A stretch of 64,000 nt of DNA from Diploptera punctata (lineage: Eukaryota > Arthropoda > Insecta > Blattodea > Blaberidae), in assembly GCA_030220185.1 (NCBI GenBank), contig JASPKZ010007422.1, positions 372,001-436,000 of the forward strand, in the 5' to 3' direction. Shown in pieces: positions 29,260 to 39,660 of the stretch; the stretch's first letter is position 1; every line of letters starts with the position of its first letter. Position numbers and translations under genes: made by a program. The notes beneath the pieces are model-generated. The model saw nothing but the letters and a program-made list of their open reading frames with translations. It made no database searches and was not told the origin of the DNA.

Positions 29260-29450
29260 AACATCTTAATGATGGACAAATTATATTTGAAAAGAAAAAT
29301 AAACTATGTAGAAGAGAAAAGTATGCATTTAGATTGGAGGCCTAGGTAGCTCACTTGGATAGAGCATTGACATAGAGAGTCAAAGGTCCTGGGTTCAAAC
29401 ACCAGTCTAGGCATATATTTTTCTTTTCAAATTTAATAATTTATGTTAAT
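29260..29450 (+). repeat. tRNA-derived SINE group B
   Basis: Head 29338-29410 (GCCTAGGTAGCTCACTTGG, loop ATAGAGA, GGTTCAAACACC) with group B flanks on both sides. Confidence 0.7.
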
Positions 29451-29724
29451 TTAAACTCTAAAATAATGGTTCTGCAGTGTGAGGTGGTTATGATGTATCC
29501 TCACTGGTTCTTTAAACAATTTTTCATATATAATGTTGATAGAGGGATGTATCATATTGAGATATAACACTGTACTTTGTCTTGTTTCCACACAATAATA
29601 CATGGTGTGTTCCAATATTTACTTTTACTTCAAATCCTAGATCTATGAAATGCATTCTATTAATACAAGAGGCTAGAGCTGAACATACTATAGGTTTTAA
29701 CACTTCATTCAGCCAGGTATCTGT

Positions 29725-29965
29725 TGGCCACACTGGTTATCTTCCTTGTCTCTGGTCCCAGGTTCAATGGATTATTTAGCATGATAAAAATCGAAGCAGC
29801 AAGTCCTCCGGAAGCCATGGGTACAGTGTCTGAAGATTTTCAGACTTGTAAAAGAAAGTTAGTCCGCGCCTCTAACATCATCAAAGTAATACCTTAGTTG
29901 TCTCATTGCTGACCACAAACCATTCATGACATCTATAGGTAAATAAGCATAAGTAAATTAACTTG
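29725..29965 (+). repeat. SINE group E
   Basis: 'gttggccacactggttatct' head and the shared body 'gaagcagcaagtcctccgga...attcatgacatctatagg'. Confidence 0.65.
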
Positions 29966-29969
29966 GTCT

Positions 29970-30260
29970 CTCCATGAAAGCAATACTAAAGTTACCTCCA
30001 TGGTATTGCGGTGGGAGTGGCTTGCGTGCTTAGAGCTATGCTGGCAGTAGCATTGCTGCCAATAGGGTTATCCATGCCAGACTGGTTGAAGGTGATAAGC
30101 CAGACGAAAAAAGTACCTTGGTCGAAAGAGTGACAATCTTTCACCGTAAAAATACAACTGTCAAGAAATGCAAACATGGGTTCAACTGGGGTAAAATTTT
30201 CCGCAGGTCAAATAGTCCTCTGGGCAGGGACTACTTCAGGGAACCCATGCCAAAGGTCTT
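29970..30260 (+). other. Unidentified segment with a short open frame
   Basis: 30030-30250 has one stop-free frame (AANRVIHARLVEGDKPDEKS...) of about 70 codons with no start or splice context. I do not recognise it. Confidence 0.3.
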
Positions 30261-30540
30261 TATAGGAAGCCAAATATAATGAGAACAGTTAAGTCTCATA
30301 GACTGCGATGGGCAGGACATGTGGCACAAATGGGGAATGAAAGACGTGCATGGAAGCTTCTTGTAGGAAAACGCCCAGTTGGTAGACCAATAATGAGGTG
30401 GGAGAATAACATTAACTATGATTTGAGGGAAATAGATTATACAGGGGATGATTGGAAAACATTGGCTCATGATAGGGATATATGGAGAGCTTATGTCCGT
30501 AAGTTAAATTAACTTGATCTAGTAATAAATATGTTTGCTC
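30260..30540 (+). mobile_element. LINE RT C-terminus
   Basis: [20 protein letters not shown]..., [32 protein letters not shown]. Same family as 47755-48415; open over 78 codons but only the end of the protein. Confidence 0.8.
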
Positions 30541-30709
30541 TGTAATTCTTCTTATTATTGCCTCACTATGATGGTTGTCAGTTTATATAAAAGCAGGTGC
30601 CGCGCGACAATGATTAACATGCAGAATTATTATAGTGGCGGTAGTCAGCATCTTTGTATTTAATTATATATAACGGCTGCGGGGAAACAAAGTGAACCAC
30701 TGGACAACC

Positions 30710-31350
30710 GTCATACCTCATATAGTTGTTTCTTTAAGACATGTTTGTTCCATCTTCACTTGGTACAGGGGAAGTTGTCAGAATTAATTTTGAAATTCCC
30801 AGGGAGAGGAACCCGATTAGCAAGTTCTTGGGATCACAGAAAGAGGGAGCAGGAGTCGAGATCCAAGGCCAGCCATTAAAATTAGGATAAGGTGACTTCA
30901 TAATGCATCAGCCAGTTTTCTAGTGTTTTTTTTAATTTCTTTCTTTCTCGTTTACACTGTTCTTCCTTTTTGTTAAGCTTTTTATCTTATTCACACATAC
31001 AAACACAAGACGGGACACACACCCAGACCCAAGGTGGAGATTTAAAATCTCCTACCCTGCCGGGAATCAAATCCGGGTGGAAGGTAGGAACTCTACCGAC
31101 TATGCCACGGCAATGGACAATATTCAAACATCACATTTTCCTCTTGCTGACAATGGATTCCAGACGAACCGAGCTTGATTACAAAGTTCTTCAAAAATAC
31201 AACAGATGGCAGTTTAGAAAATGATTCCTTCAAAAGAACACCAGATGGCAGTTTGGATAATTACCGGCAAAGAAAAAACTGAGTCGTGAAAACAGCTGAG
31301 GTTGGTGACAATGGTCGCTGATACTGCAGTGCTGTGTTAAACTCCAAGCT
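30710..31350. mobile_element. Penelope scraps and a tRNA-like piece
   Basis: 30715-30890: hammerhead half 'gttgtttctttaagacatgt' plus FEIPREG coding scrap. 31040-31110: - strand tRNA-like head (ccgggaatcaaatccgg). 31140-31350: C-terminal scrap ([10 protein letters not shown]...) and the GAUAC-type hammerhead at 31295-31335. Confidence 0.55.
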
Positions 31351-31499
31351 TTCATATTCGCATTACTGGGATTTGAGAGGACGAAGACGCTACTGTGTTG
31401 CACAGTGAGACAAAAGAGATATAGAATTGTTTGAAAAGCCAATAATTTTATTGGAAAATAACTATTGCCTTATGATGATAAAACAAATTAAAGATAATT

Positions 31500-31830
31500 T
31501 GATTAAATAAAATATTGTAAACAAGTCCACCGCTGTGCACAGTGGGCGAGGTTTTTCCTTACCTGTAAGACAAATGTCAGGACAACTTTAAGGCGCAAAC
31601 GGTCCCCAAAATCATATGGCCATCAGAATCATCATCATTCATATTCATCTTAGATTAAGGACTCTCCTGGCGCACCACTATCATCATCATCACACAACAT
31701 ATCATCGGGGCAACGTAACCCCACCTTCCAGGCACCCCAACCTCAGAAGTGGGTTAAAAGTACGCCATGCCAGGAGAGAACACAGGAATGTCAAAAGACA
31801 ACCTGGGGCATTTGCAAATAAATAAGAAAT
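31500..31830 (-). repeat. SINE group D piece followed by group C piece
   Basis: 31500-31625 matches the end of group D reversed (tccaccgctgtg, cggtccccaaaatcatatgg). 31650-31790 matches group C reversed (gccaggagag, ggggcaacgtaaccccacct). Confidence 0.6.
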
Positions 31831-32171
31831 GGAGAAAGTTCTTAATTATTGGTGCCATCTAATGTTGTATTCAGTCTATTTCCTTTAAAATACAATGTTT
31901 CTATTCAGTCATACGGTGGGTAAAAGTAGCACCACGGGCTTGTTTACAGCACAACTGGAACAGGTTGTTTAAATAAACACGAGAAGAGAGTTTAGATGTA
32001 GTTTCCTTTATTTAACATTTATATGACAGACATATTTGAAACTGACAAAAAATTGCCAAAGATTTGTTTCTAATAATCACGCTTGATTCAATCCTCCGTG
32101 ACAGTTGGCATAACTACATAGAGCTGCTTGCTTTGGTTAAACAAAAATAAGTGTTAAGAAAACCAAACAAT

Positions 32172-32177
32172 TTTATT
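32172..32177 (-). terminator. Candidate SUMO poly(A) signal
   Basis: TTTATT on the + strand, AATAAA on the - strand, about 440 nt after the SUMO stop. Other AATAAA-like sites nearby make this choice uncertain. Confidence 0.3.
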
Positions 32178-32614
32178 GAACAATTAAGAAAACATCAAAT
32201 GAACTAAATCTTTGGGATTGCAAATTACTTACCAACATTGCCAGAATGACAACTTATGAAATCTAAAATTTTATTAAATCAAATATTTTTATTCTACTAG
32301 TTGTACCATTCGTCCCCCAATGTCATCAGATTAAATACAAAATAAACTAAACAAAAAACTACAAATCACATATTTCCTTCAAACTACTGCAGCCTAATTT
32401 AAAACAAAAATATTTTTTAAAAATACTCAACACCAAAATGCAATTTTGTTAATTTCAAGAAAAAAAACAAAGAAAATATGTGATTTTTTGTATTGGATGC
32501 ATAGGAATGTGTTATTGGGGGGGATCTGTCCACAGTTTTCTAGTCTCTTGTTTTAAATGTGTGAAATATAAAACGCATCACGTAATTCACTTTTATTTTC
32601 ACGCAAACATCGTT

Positions 32615-32745
32615 TCAAAAGCCTCCTGTTTGTTCTTGGTAGACCTCAATTACGTCGTCGTTCTCCATCTCAAGTTGTTTAGGTGTTCATCGTCGTTTAT
32701 CCGTCGTCCGTCAAATAGAAACCTAAGTGACGTCACTGGAACACC
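32615..32745 (-). CDS. smt3: SUMO exon 4, C-terminal half, 1-base deletion
   Basis: 131 nt where 132 are needed. The break lies at 'gatgaacacct' (- strand), where relatives imply one more A. Acceptor TTGCTTGTAG. Carries the Ubc9/SIM-binding face and the Gly-Gly end in the shifted frame. Confidence 0.9.
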
Positions 32746-35700
32746 CTACAAGCAAAACAAACACACATTATACTGTTGTGTAATAAACAAATGTCTCAGT
32801 TTGTTTCTTTTAGGACATGTTTCAGAACACTCTGCTTTATCTTCAGCTTCAGGCACATGTCCTAAAAGAAACAAAATGACTGCCACATCATTCAGGTATG
32901 TACACAGTTCAATATTGTATAAAATTATATTTTTGTGTAATGCCACCATGTTGCCTTTTATGACATTTCTGGTTTTCTCCCCTGGCATTGGTAGAATTGT
33001 AATCCATTTCTTAGGTTGGGGCACCTGGAAGGTGGAGTTACGTTACCCCGATGATATGATAAATGATAATGAAGCACCAGGAGAGCTCTTAACCTAAATT
33101 CCAGACCATGGACAACCACAGGAATAATTCTCTTTAAGGAAAAATTCCCCTGGAAATCGTACACGGGACTTCATGAAGTGTAATCAGAAACCGATGCCCA
33201 CTAGTCCATGAGGCTGGTCATAATAAAAAAAATTAGAAAACGTTAAAAATATTTGATAGTAGATGTTATATAAAAACTTTGGAGAAGAACGAATCAAAAT
33301 GAAATTTATAAAGAAATCAAATTTAGAAACTGGAAATCAGTTGGTCATGTATTAAGGAGAGAGAATGATATCACAAAAATAGCATCTGATTGGAACCCCC
33401 AAGGATTGACAAGGCGAACAGGAAGACCAAGGGCAACATGGAATAATACCACCAGGGATTATTTGGAATGAAATTAACGCATTGGCAAATAACAGAGTTC
33501 GTTGGCGAGCTTTTATCAAGGCCCTATGCTTGCAGGTGGAGTGACCAGGTCTACACTAAATGTTATAAAAATAAATCCATAAGAGTAAAATGAGATAGAA
33601 GCTGCGTAAGTTACATTGCTCACTAGAAACTTGTGCAATTATTATTGCATTAAAATATTTACTCTGAAAGTACAATAAGAAGTAACATTATGGGACATTA
33701 CGATTATTTGAGAATAAACTTCTAAGAAAAATTTTGGAGCAAAGAGAGATGAACAGACAGGTGAATGGAGAACACTACTTAACAATGAACTACATGGTCT
33801 TTATAGGAAGCCAGATATAATAAGAACAGTTAAGTCTCATAGACTGCGATGGGCAGTACATGTGGCACGAATGGGGAATGAAAGACTTGCATGGAAGCTT
33901 CTTGTAGGAAAACCAGAGGGGAAAATGGCCAGTTGGTAGACCAATAATGAGGTGGGAGAATAACATTAACTATGATTTGAGGGAAACAGATTATACAGGG
34001 GATGATTGGAAATCATTAGCTGAACAGTACTTTACACTGTAGCTTTTCTAACATTTTTTAATTTTTATAATATTATGACATTTTTTAAGTATTTATTTAA
34101 ATACTCCACATTACGATATTGTTAGACAACATTGCGATGCTGACTGCTATTTTCTCTCTTCTTCCAATCTTGCACCCAGCAATAATCCACTAACTCATAG
34201 GTGGGTTATCGCTGATTGCAATGACCAATGACTCAATTACACTATTACTATTTTTATACAATTGAAATATATGGTGTAAATAATATGCATATAATTAATT
34301 TTGTTACATTAGGAAGACGGAAGTTAGTGTACATCCATTTTTAAAACATTTGGAAATTTGATTATTATTAAAAAATTTCTTTAAAATAGATTTGGAAATT
34401 TATTGCAAAGATTAGTCATAGAACGGGCTGCCGTCTAGCAAAAGCTGTAAACACTTTAAGTAAAGATTCAAACAGCAATAACCCACTAGACAAGAATGAT
34501 GATCAATGTGGTGGATAGTTTCCATTAAACGCAATAAGTCCCAGGCAGACACCACGCGCATGCATCAACGAACGCAAAGTGGTTTACTCTATGGAATATC
34601 GCGATGCAGACAACATATACACACTCTTTAATGAACCTAAAAGCTAACCTAATGCAATTTAAGCACTCGAACCTGTGAAAGAATGCAACACCCAAAAATA
34701 AATGGTAAATTCTCAAGTACATATTCTATGTGTGGCTGCAATGTTGTTGGATAGAATATTCATTAAAATGAATATGGCTGCAACATCTTCATGTCACATA
34801 AAATAAATACATATATAGTTAAATATTATGCAAAAAATATTGAAATAATCATTAGAAAAATGTATTAAAACGGTGGGAAATAATTTGAATATAAAACCCT
34901 GTTGGCACATGCATGTGGTGTGTGCCTGGGACTTCACTGCGCTTAATGGAAACTTTAGCTGAATATATATTGGGTATGGTAAAAGTAGTTTCTATTCATT
35001 TTTTTAGGGTTCAATGAACACACAGGACACACCGTGTCTATATGTATGCAATTTATTTCTTTAGGTTATGAAGGATCAAGCTAACATACACCCATTTCTT
35101 ATAAAATGTTTGGAATTAATTGTGAATGTTGGTCACATCGATTTCACAGGTATGTCCTGCCATCTAGCTGAAGTATTCACGTATGATTCTATAGAACTTC
35201 AAATATAAATAACACATTTCATGAACATAAATAAATAATAATTGTAAAATATGTTTTAAGAATCGTTTGCAAAATGTTAAAAATAATAGGAAATGTTATT
35301 ACAAATAGTAAAAGTATGTAGTGCAACAGTGGTATAAGAATGTATGAATAATCATCATCATCCAGGGATTAAGCCCGTTGGCTCGTTCCGGTTTCATGAA
35401 AGCTAGAATTGTTAAAATTGTTCACACCACCTTCTGAGTGGGCGTCCAACATTTCTCCTTCCGTGTGGTTTATAATTTTGCAATAATTTTGGAAATCTTT
35501 CTTCTGGCATTCCATCTACATGTTCTTTCCAGTCGTTCCTATATTTAATTATTCGGTCTGTAAGTTTGAAAATATTTAGTTCCTTTCTTATATCTTCATT
35601 TCTTTTCTTATCCAGCAGAGTATATCCTGCTATATTTCTTAAAAATCTCATCTCAGCTGCTTCCAATGTTTAAGCATTTTTTTTAAATATTGGCATAAAT

Positions 35701-38700
35701 TTTATAGCACATATTCAAGGCTGAGGTTCACACAATTTTCCATCAAACATTCTTATGCCACTGATGCACTAAACCCTTTTCAACCATTTATAATAACGTT
35801 TGGTACTATTTTAAACATTTTGGAACCATTTTATAAACATTTCTTACGATTTTTAAATATTTATAAATTAAACTAAACAAATATTGTACATCCGAGTTCT
35901 ACAGCCACAGAAATGCTTCATGCAACATCCACTAGGTGGCTCTCACATCGGAGTTACCAACATTTTTTCTAACAATTATTTCAACATATAGATAAGGTGT
36001 ATAAACCATCGCACATGAATTCTTCTAAGTTCTATAGAATCGCAGTGCTGTAATGGTTAATGTAGCTTCAGGTAGATGAAGTCAGTGTTACCAACTTTGG
36101 GAATAAATTCCCAAACGCTAAAAAAATGGACGTAAACTAACTTCCCATTTCCTAACCAAACAAAACAGTTTACATGCATATTATTTATTTCCAAACGGAA
36201 AAAAAAAAAAGACGTAAACTAACTTCCCATTTTCTAACCTAACAAAACAATTTTACATGCATATTATTTAACAAACTATAAACTAATTTTACATACACTA
36301 ACACTAAATATGGTTTGAAATTATGGAAAAAGTCGGTTATGTCTCAGACGAATTCTTCTAAGTTCCACAGAATCGCAGTGCGCTTGCGCGAGTTGCAGGA
36401 ATTGCTGTAATGGTTAATATAGCCTCCGGTAGATGGCTATGCAGTCGGTGTTACCAACTTTGGGAATAAATTTCCAAATGCAAAAAAAAAAAAAATAATG
36501 GACGTTAACTAACTTGCCGTTTTCTAACTAAAGAAAACAATTTACATGCATATTTTTATTCCCAAATGCTTAAAAAAAAAATGGACGTAAACCAACTTCC
36601 CATTTTCTAACGTAACAAAGCAATTTACATGCATACTATTTAATGAACTATAAACTAATTTTACGTATGCTAACACTAAATATGGTTTGAAATTATTTTC
36701 AAATGGTGGCAACGTTGGAACAACATGGGAAAGTAGCAAGTAAGTAATATATCCAGGATCATGTTTTACGTAAATATATAAATATAAAATATTGTAAAGA
36801 AAGCTTGAAGATCGTTGCAAAATGTTTAAAACGTGTTTACCAGAGTTTAGTGCATCAGTCGCATAAGAATGTACACATAGAATTGTGATGGGCATATAAC
36901 CTACCACACCCTTATAGTTTATTAAATAGTACGCATGTAAATTGTTTTGTTAGGTTAGGAAATGGGAAGTTGGTTTATGTCCATTTTTAAACATTTGGAA
37001 ATAAATAATATGCATGTAAATTGTTTTCGGCTGTTGTACACTTCAGGTCGCAAAAATTTTTCAATTTAATATCTTATTCCACTGATGCACTAAATACTTT
37101 TAAAACATTTTGCAACACTTTTAAACACATTTTAAACATCTTACAATGTTGCAACAATCTTTTTTTTATAATTATATATTTACGTAAAACATGGTCATGC
37201 TACATTGCTTGCTGCTATTTTCCCTCCTCTTCCTATGTTGTTCCAGTGTTGCCACCATCAACAACCCAAAATACTCCAGATGTTGCCAACATCACTTCCA
37301 CGTTCCCTGGATTTCACCTACGTTAGAGTAATTGATTTGTGTTACAGTAATTGATTTAGGTTTGATTAGCTTTTAGGTTCCTTGCTTTTTAAATGTGATT
37401 TGATATGTAAAATAAATTACCTCTTCATATCTGTTATTCTATGAAAAATTCAAAATGTCGGACGGTTACCACATAAAATCATATTTCCACTAGTTCATTT
37501 TGTGTTAATTTTACATTTTTAGACAAGTTCTGGGAATTTTGTATCAATGTTAGTCATACCGATTTCTCATACATATACCGCCAACTGCTGGAGGTTGCAT
37601 TTATCTACCTGGGATAATTGGAGCACTAGCGCATGCGCACTGCGATTCTATAGAACTCAGAAAAATTTTCGTGCGACCCAAAGTGTAGCATATCCTAGTT
37701 TTCTTTAGTTAGGAAATGGCAAGTTAGTTTATGTCCATTTTTTTTTGCATTTGGGAACCTATTCCCAAAGTTGGTAATGCCGACTGCAGAGCCATCTGCC
37801 AGAGGCTATATTAACCATTACAGCAACACCCGCATGCGCACTGCGATTCTGTGGAACTTAGAAGAATTCATGTCCGCCACATAACCGACTTTTTCCGAAA
37901 TGTCTATAAAATGGTTCAAAAAATGTTTAAAATAGTACGAAACGTTATTATAAATGATGGTTGAAAAGTGTTTAGTGCATCAGTGGCATAAGAATGTAAG
38001 TGTAAAATTGTGTGCACCAATTAATGGACCTCAGCCCTTTGAAAATACATCAGGTAAGGTAAAGTCATGAATCCCCATAATTTCTTCCATCATGTTGGAA
38101 TAGCTATCACTAAAAAATGATCAGAATTAATATCAGGCCCTCTGTATACTCTTATCATAACGTCGGATAAGCTATACTTACCGTCGCACATAAATTCTTC
38201 TAAGTTCTATAGAATCCCAGTGCGCATGCGCTAGTGCTTCATGTAATCCCAGAAAGATAAATGCAACCTCCAGCAGTTGGCAGTAAATGTATGTGAAATC
38301 AGTATGACCAACATTGACACAAAATTCCCAGAACTTGTCTAAATATGTATAATTAACACAAAATGAACTAGTGGAAATATGATTTTATGTGGTAACCGTC
38401 CGACATTTTGAATTTTTCATAGAATAACAGATATGAAGAGGTAATTTATTTTACGTATCAAATCACATTTAAAAAGCAAGGAACCTAAATCAATTACTGT
38501 AACACAAATCAATTACTCTAACGTAGGTGAAATCCAGGGAACGTGGAAGTGATGTTGGCAACATCTGGAGTATTTTGGGTTGTTGATGGTGGCAACGTTG
38601 GAACAACATACGAAGAGGAGTGAAAATAGCAGAAAGTAGCAAGTAAGCAATGTAGCACGATCATGTTTTACGTAAATATATAAATATAAAAAAAAAGATT

Positions 38701-39492
38701 GTTGCAACATTGGAAGATTTTTAAAACGTGTTGCAAAATGTTTTAAACGTGTTTAGTGCATCAGTGGCATAAGAAATAAGATTGAAATGTTGGAAATTTT
38801 GTGCGACGGTTTGTACACCACACCCGTAACGTCTAATCTAATGTTTAGCATGCACCCTCCAGCTGTTTTTAGTTTGATCTAACCAAAATTTAAAACTAAC
38901 CGAAATAATATCTAAGTGGTTAATGTGAATTGTTTTGAGTTAGCTTTAATAATGTGTAGATAGCTCAAACTAAAAACAATAGGAGGATGCATTATTTTCA
39001 CATTACCCCATAAATATCATAGGAATAAAGTTTGGCACAATAGAATTGATGTTCAAGTAAAGCTTACCACACGTTCACTGTATGACTTTTTCAGTTTTCC
39101 CATCTGCGTAGTCATCTTCACCCTGAAGTGAATTTCATTTGAGTCCTGTAAAACAGAATTATTACGATAAGCACACTTCTAACCAATCTGAATGAGATAT
39201 TTTGTCCATTCATTATGACAAAGAATTGAGTCACAAAATAAAAGTGAAAACGGTTAGTATCTCGTAATTATGTTAGCATACTTACATTTCCCACAACTTT
39301 TAACTTTATATATTCTGAATTTGCGTCCCCAGTACCGGCGTCGGGCTTCTGTTCCTGAAAGTAAGTTAAAATAAAGCACCCATTCTCGAAAATAATTGTA
39401 ACAACTTCAAACTATGTATTCACAGTTAAGGAGCATTCTAATAAAATTAACAGGCTGACGTTATTGAACAATTTTACCTGATTATCAGACAT
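32615..39492 (-). CDS. smt3: SUMO (small ubiquitin-like modifier), four exons, one frameshift
   Basis: SUMO is conjugated to lysines of target proteins through its processed Gly-Gly end by E1 (Aos1/Uba2) and E2 (Ubc9). Exons (- strand): 39478-39492, 39286-39354, 39068-39145, 32615-32745. All junctions are GT-AG and in phase 0. Their frames give MSDNQ, then EQKPDAG...EYIKLKVVG, then NEIHFRVKMTTQMGKLKKSY, then GVPVTSLRFLFDGRRINDDE. After that one base is missing near 32686; the next frame continues ...EVYQEQTGGF-stop. With it the protein has 97 residues, the usual insect SUMO size, with the QTGG end and a one-residue tail removed by Ulp protease. The exon is otherwise perfect, so a sequence error is likelier than a pseudogene. 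Confidence 0.92.
32810..32850 (-). ncRNA. Hammerhead ribozyme, C3-G8 core, decayed
   Basis: Core CTGAAGA, extra T, stem II AAAGCA/TGTTCT (mismatched), GAA, stem III palindrome ACATGT, cleavage C. The outer flanks 'tttcttttaggacatgt' are mirrored at 32855-32871, a shrunken foldback. Confidence 0.5.
32935..33230. repeat. tRNA-derived SINE group C
   Basis: 'gccaccatgttgccttttat', 'ttggggcacctggaaggtgg', 'taccccgatgatatgat', then an end with a - strand tRNA-like part. Other copies at 41815-42090 and 62395-62690. Confidence 0.65.
33280..33545 (+). mobile_element. LINE RT C-terminal fragment
   Basis: FRNWKSVGHVLRRENDITKI, DWNPQGLTRRTGRPRATW, and after a shift NRVRWRAFIKALCLQ. Typical LINE C-terminus (GH-LRR...W-P-G-R-RGRPR-TW...NR-RWR). 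Confidence 0.75.
33690..34020 (+). mobile_element. LINE RT C-terminal fragment
   Basis: Same family as 47755-48415: [57 protein letters not shown], with small indels. Confidence 0.8.
34020..35350. repeat. AT-rich interspersed repeat family, several pieces
   Basis: Pieces recur in both directions across 34-43 kb: 'gtatttatttaaata' with 'atattgttagacaa' here, reversed at 42800-42890; 'cgcatgcgc' next to 'gattctatagaa'; 'catcagtggcataagaatgt'. No coding sequence. 34200-35100 is otherwise unremarkable. Confidence 0.55.
35355..35680 (-). mobile_element. LINE RT C-terminal fragment
   Basis: - strand: EAAEMRFLRNIAGYTLLDKK, YRNDWKEHVDGMPEERFPKL, GRRNVGRPLRRWCEQF. Open over 84 codons, C-terminus only. 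Confidence 0.8.
35700..37057. repeat. AT-rich repeat copies with cgcatgcgc / gattctatagaa motif
   Basis: Successive copies share 'cttctaagttctatagaatc', 'gcagtgcgc', 'gttaccaactttgggaataa' and 'atggacgtaaactaacttcc'. They are arranged in both directions, and the same units build the palindrome that follows. Confidence 0.6.
37058..38795. repeat. 1.7-kb palindrome, arms about 620 bp
   Basis: Left arm 37058-37679, right arm 38177-38795, roughly 95% identical by eye when one is reversed, around a 500-bp centre. Both arms contain 'ggatttcacctacgttagag', 'gacattttgaatttttcata' or complements and end in 'gcgcatgcgcactg..attctatagaa'. The centre is itself a copy of the 35.7-36.5 kb repeat. No frame or terminal signature identifies the element class. 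Confidence 0.8.
39068..39145 (-). CDS. smt3: SUMO exon 3
   Basis: DSNEIHFRVKMTTQMGKLKK then SYSERV: the beta-2/alpha-1 part of the ubiquitin fold. Acceptor TTTTACAG, donor GTAAGC. Confidence 0.95.
39286..39354 (-). CDS. smt3: SUMO exon 2
   Basis: EQKPDAGTGDANSEYIKLKV then VGN: flexible N-terminal tail and first beta strand. Ends AAT-GTAAGT, so the residue after VVG is Asn. Confidence 0.93.
39478..39492 (-). CDS. smt3: SUMO exon 1 (start ATG)
   Basis: Five codons, MSDNQ, then donor GTAAAA. MSD is the usual SUMO start. The 5'UTR and core promoter would lie at 39493-39600. Confidence 0.88.
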
Positions 39493-39660
39493 TTTTACTT
39501 CCACGCGCCACTCTCAACACAAAACCAATATGGCGCCACGCTTTGTCAAGACCAGTGCCTTCTGTTGTTTGTAAAGTTTCAAAAGAAAAGGAAGTTGGGT
39601 GTAGGAAGTAAGTTTAGAAAAGTTACGAACTATTTTCAAGTTCCGAAAAAGCGGGAAGTG
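39493..39660 (-). promoter_or_regulatory. Putative SUMO promoter and 5'UTR
   Basis: Locally GC-richer sequence upstream of the SUMO start (cacgcgccactctcaac, atggcgccacgctttg). I see no clear TATA box. Placement by position only. Confidence 0.35.

Larger units (their letters stand above)
32746..39067 (-). other. SUMO intron 3, 6.3 kb
   Basis: Contains a hammerhead fragment (32770-32880), SINE C (32935-33230), LINE fragments (33280-34020, 35355-35680) and an AT-rich repeat region with a 1.7-kb palindrome (34020-38795). 38800-39060 shows nothing recognisable. Confidence 0.8.

Noticed and set aside
30735..30800. Possible hammerhead next to 'gacatgtttgttccatcttcac'
   Set aside because: The C of the core and stem II are lost; kept only as a scrap.
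30970..31224. An 84-codon frame with TQTQ-rich start
   Set aside because: It reads through a tRNA-like repeat and a Penelope scrap; no coding signature.
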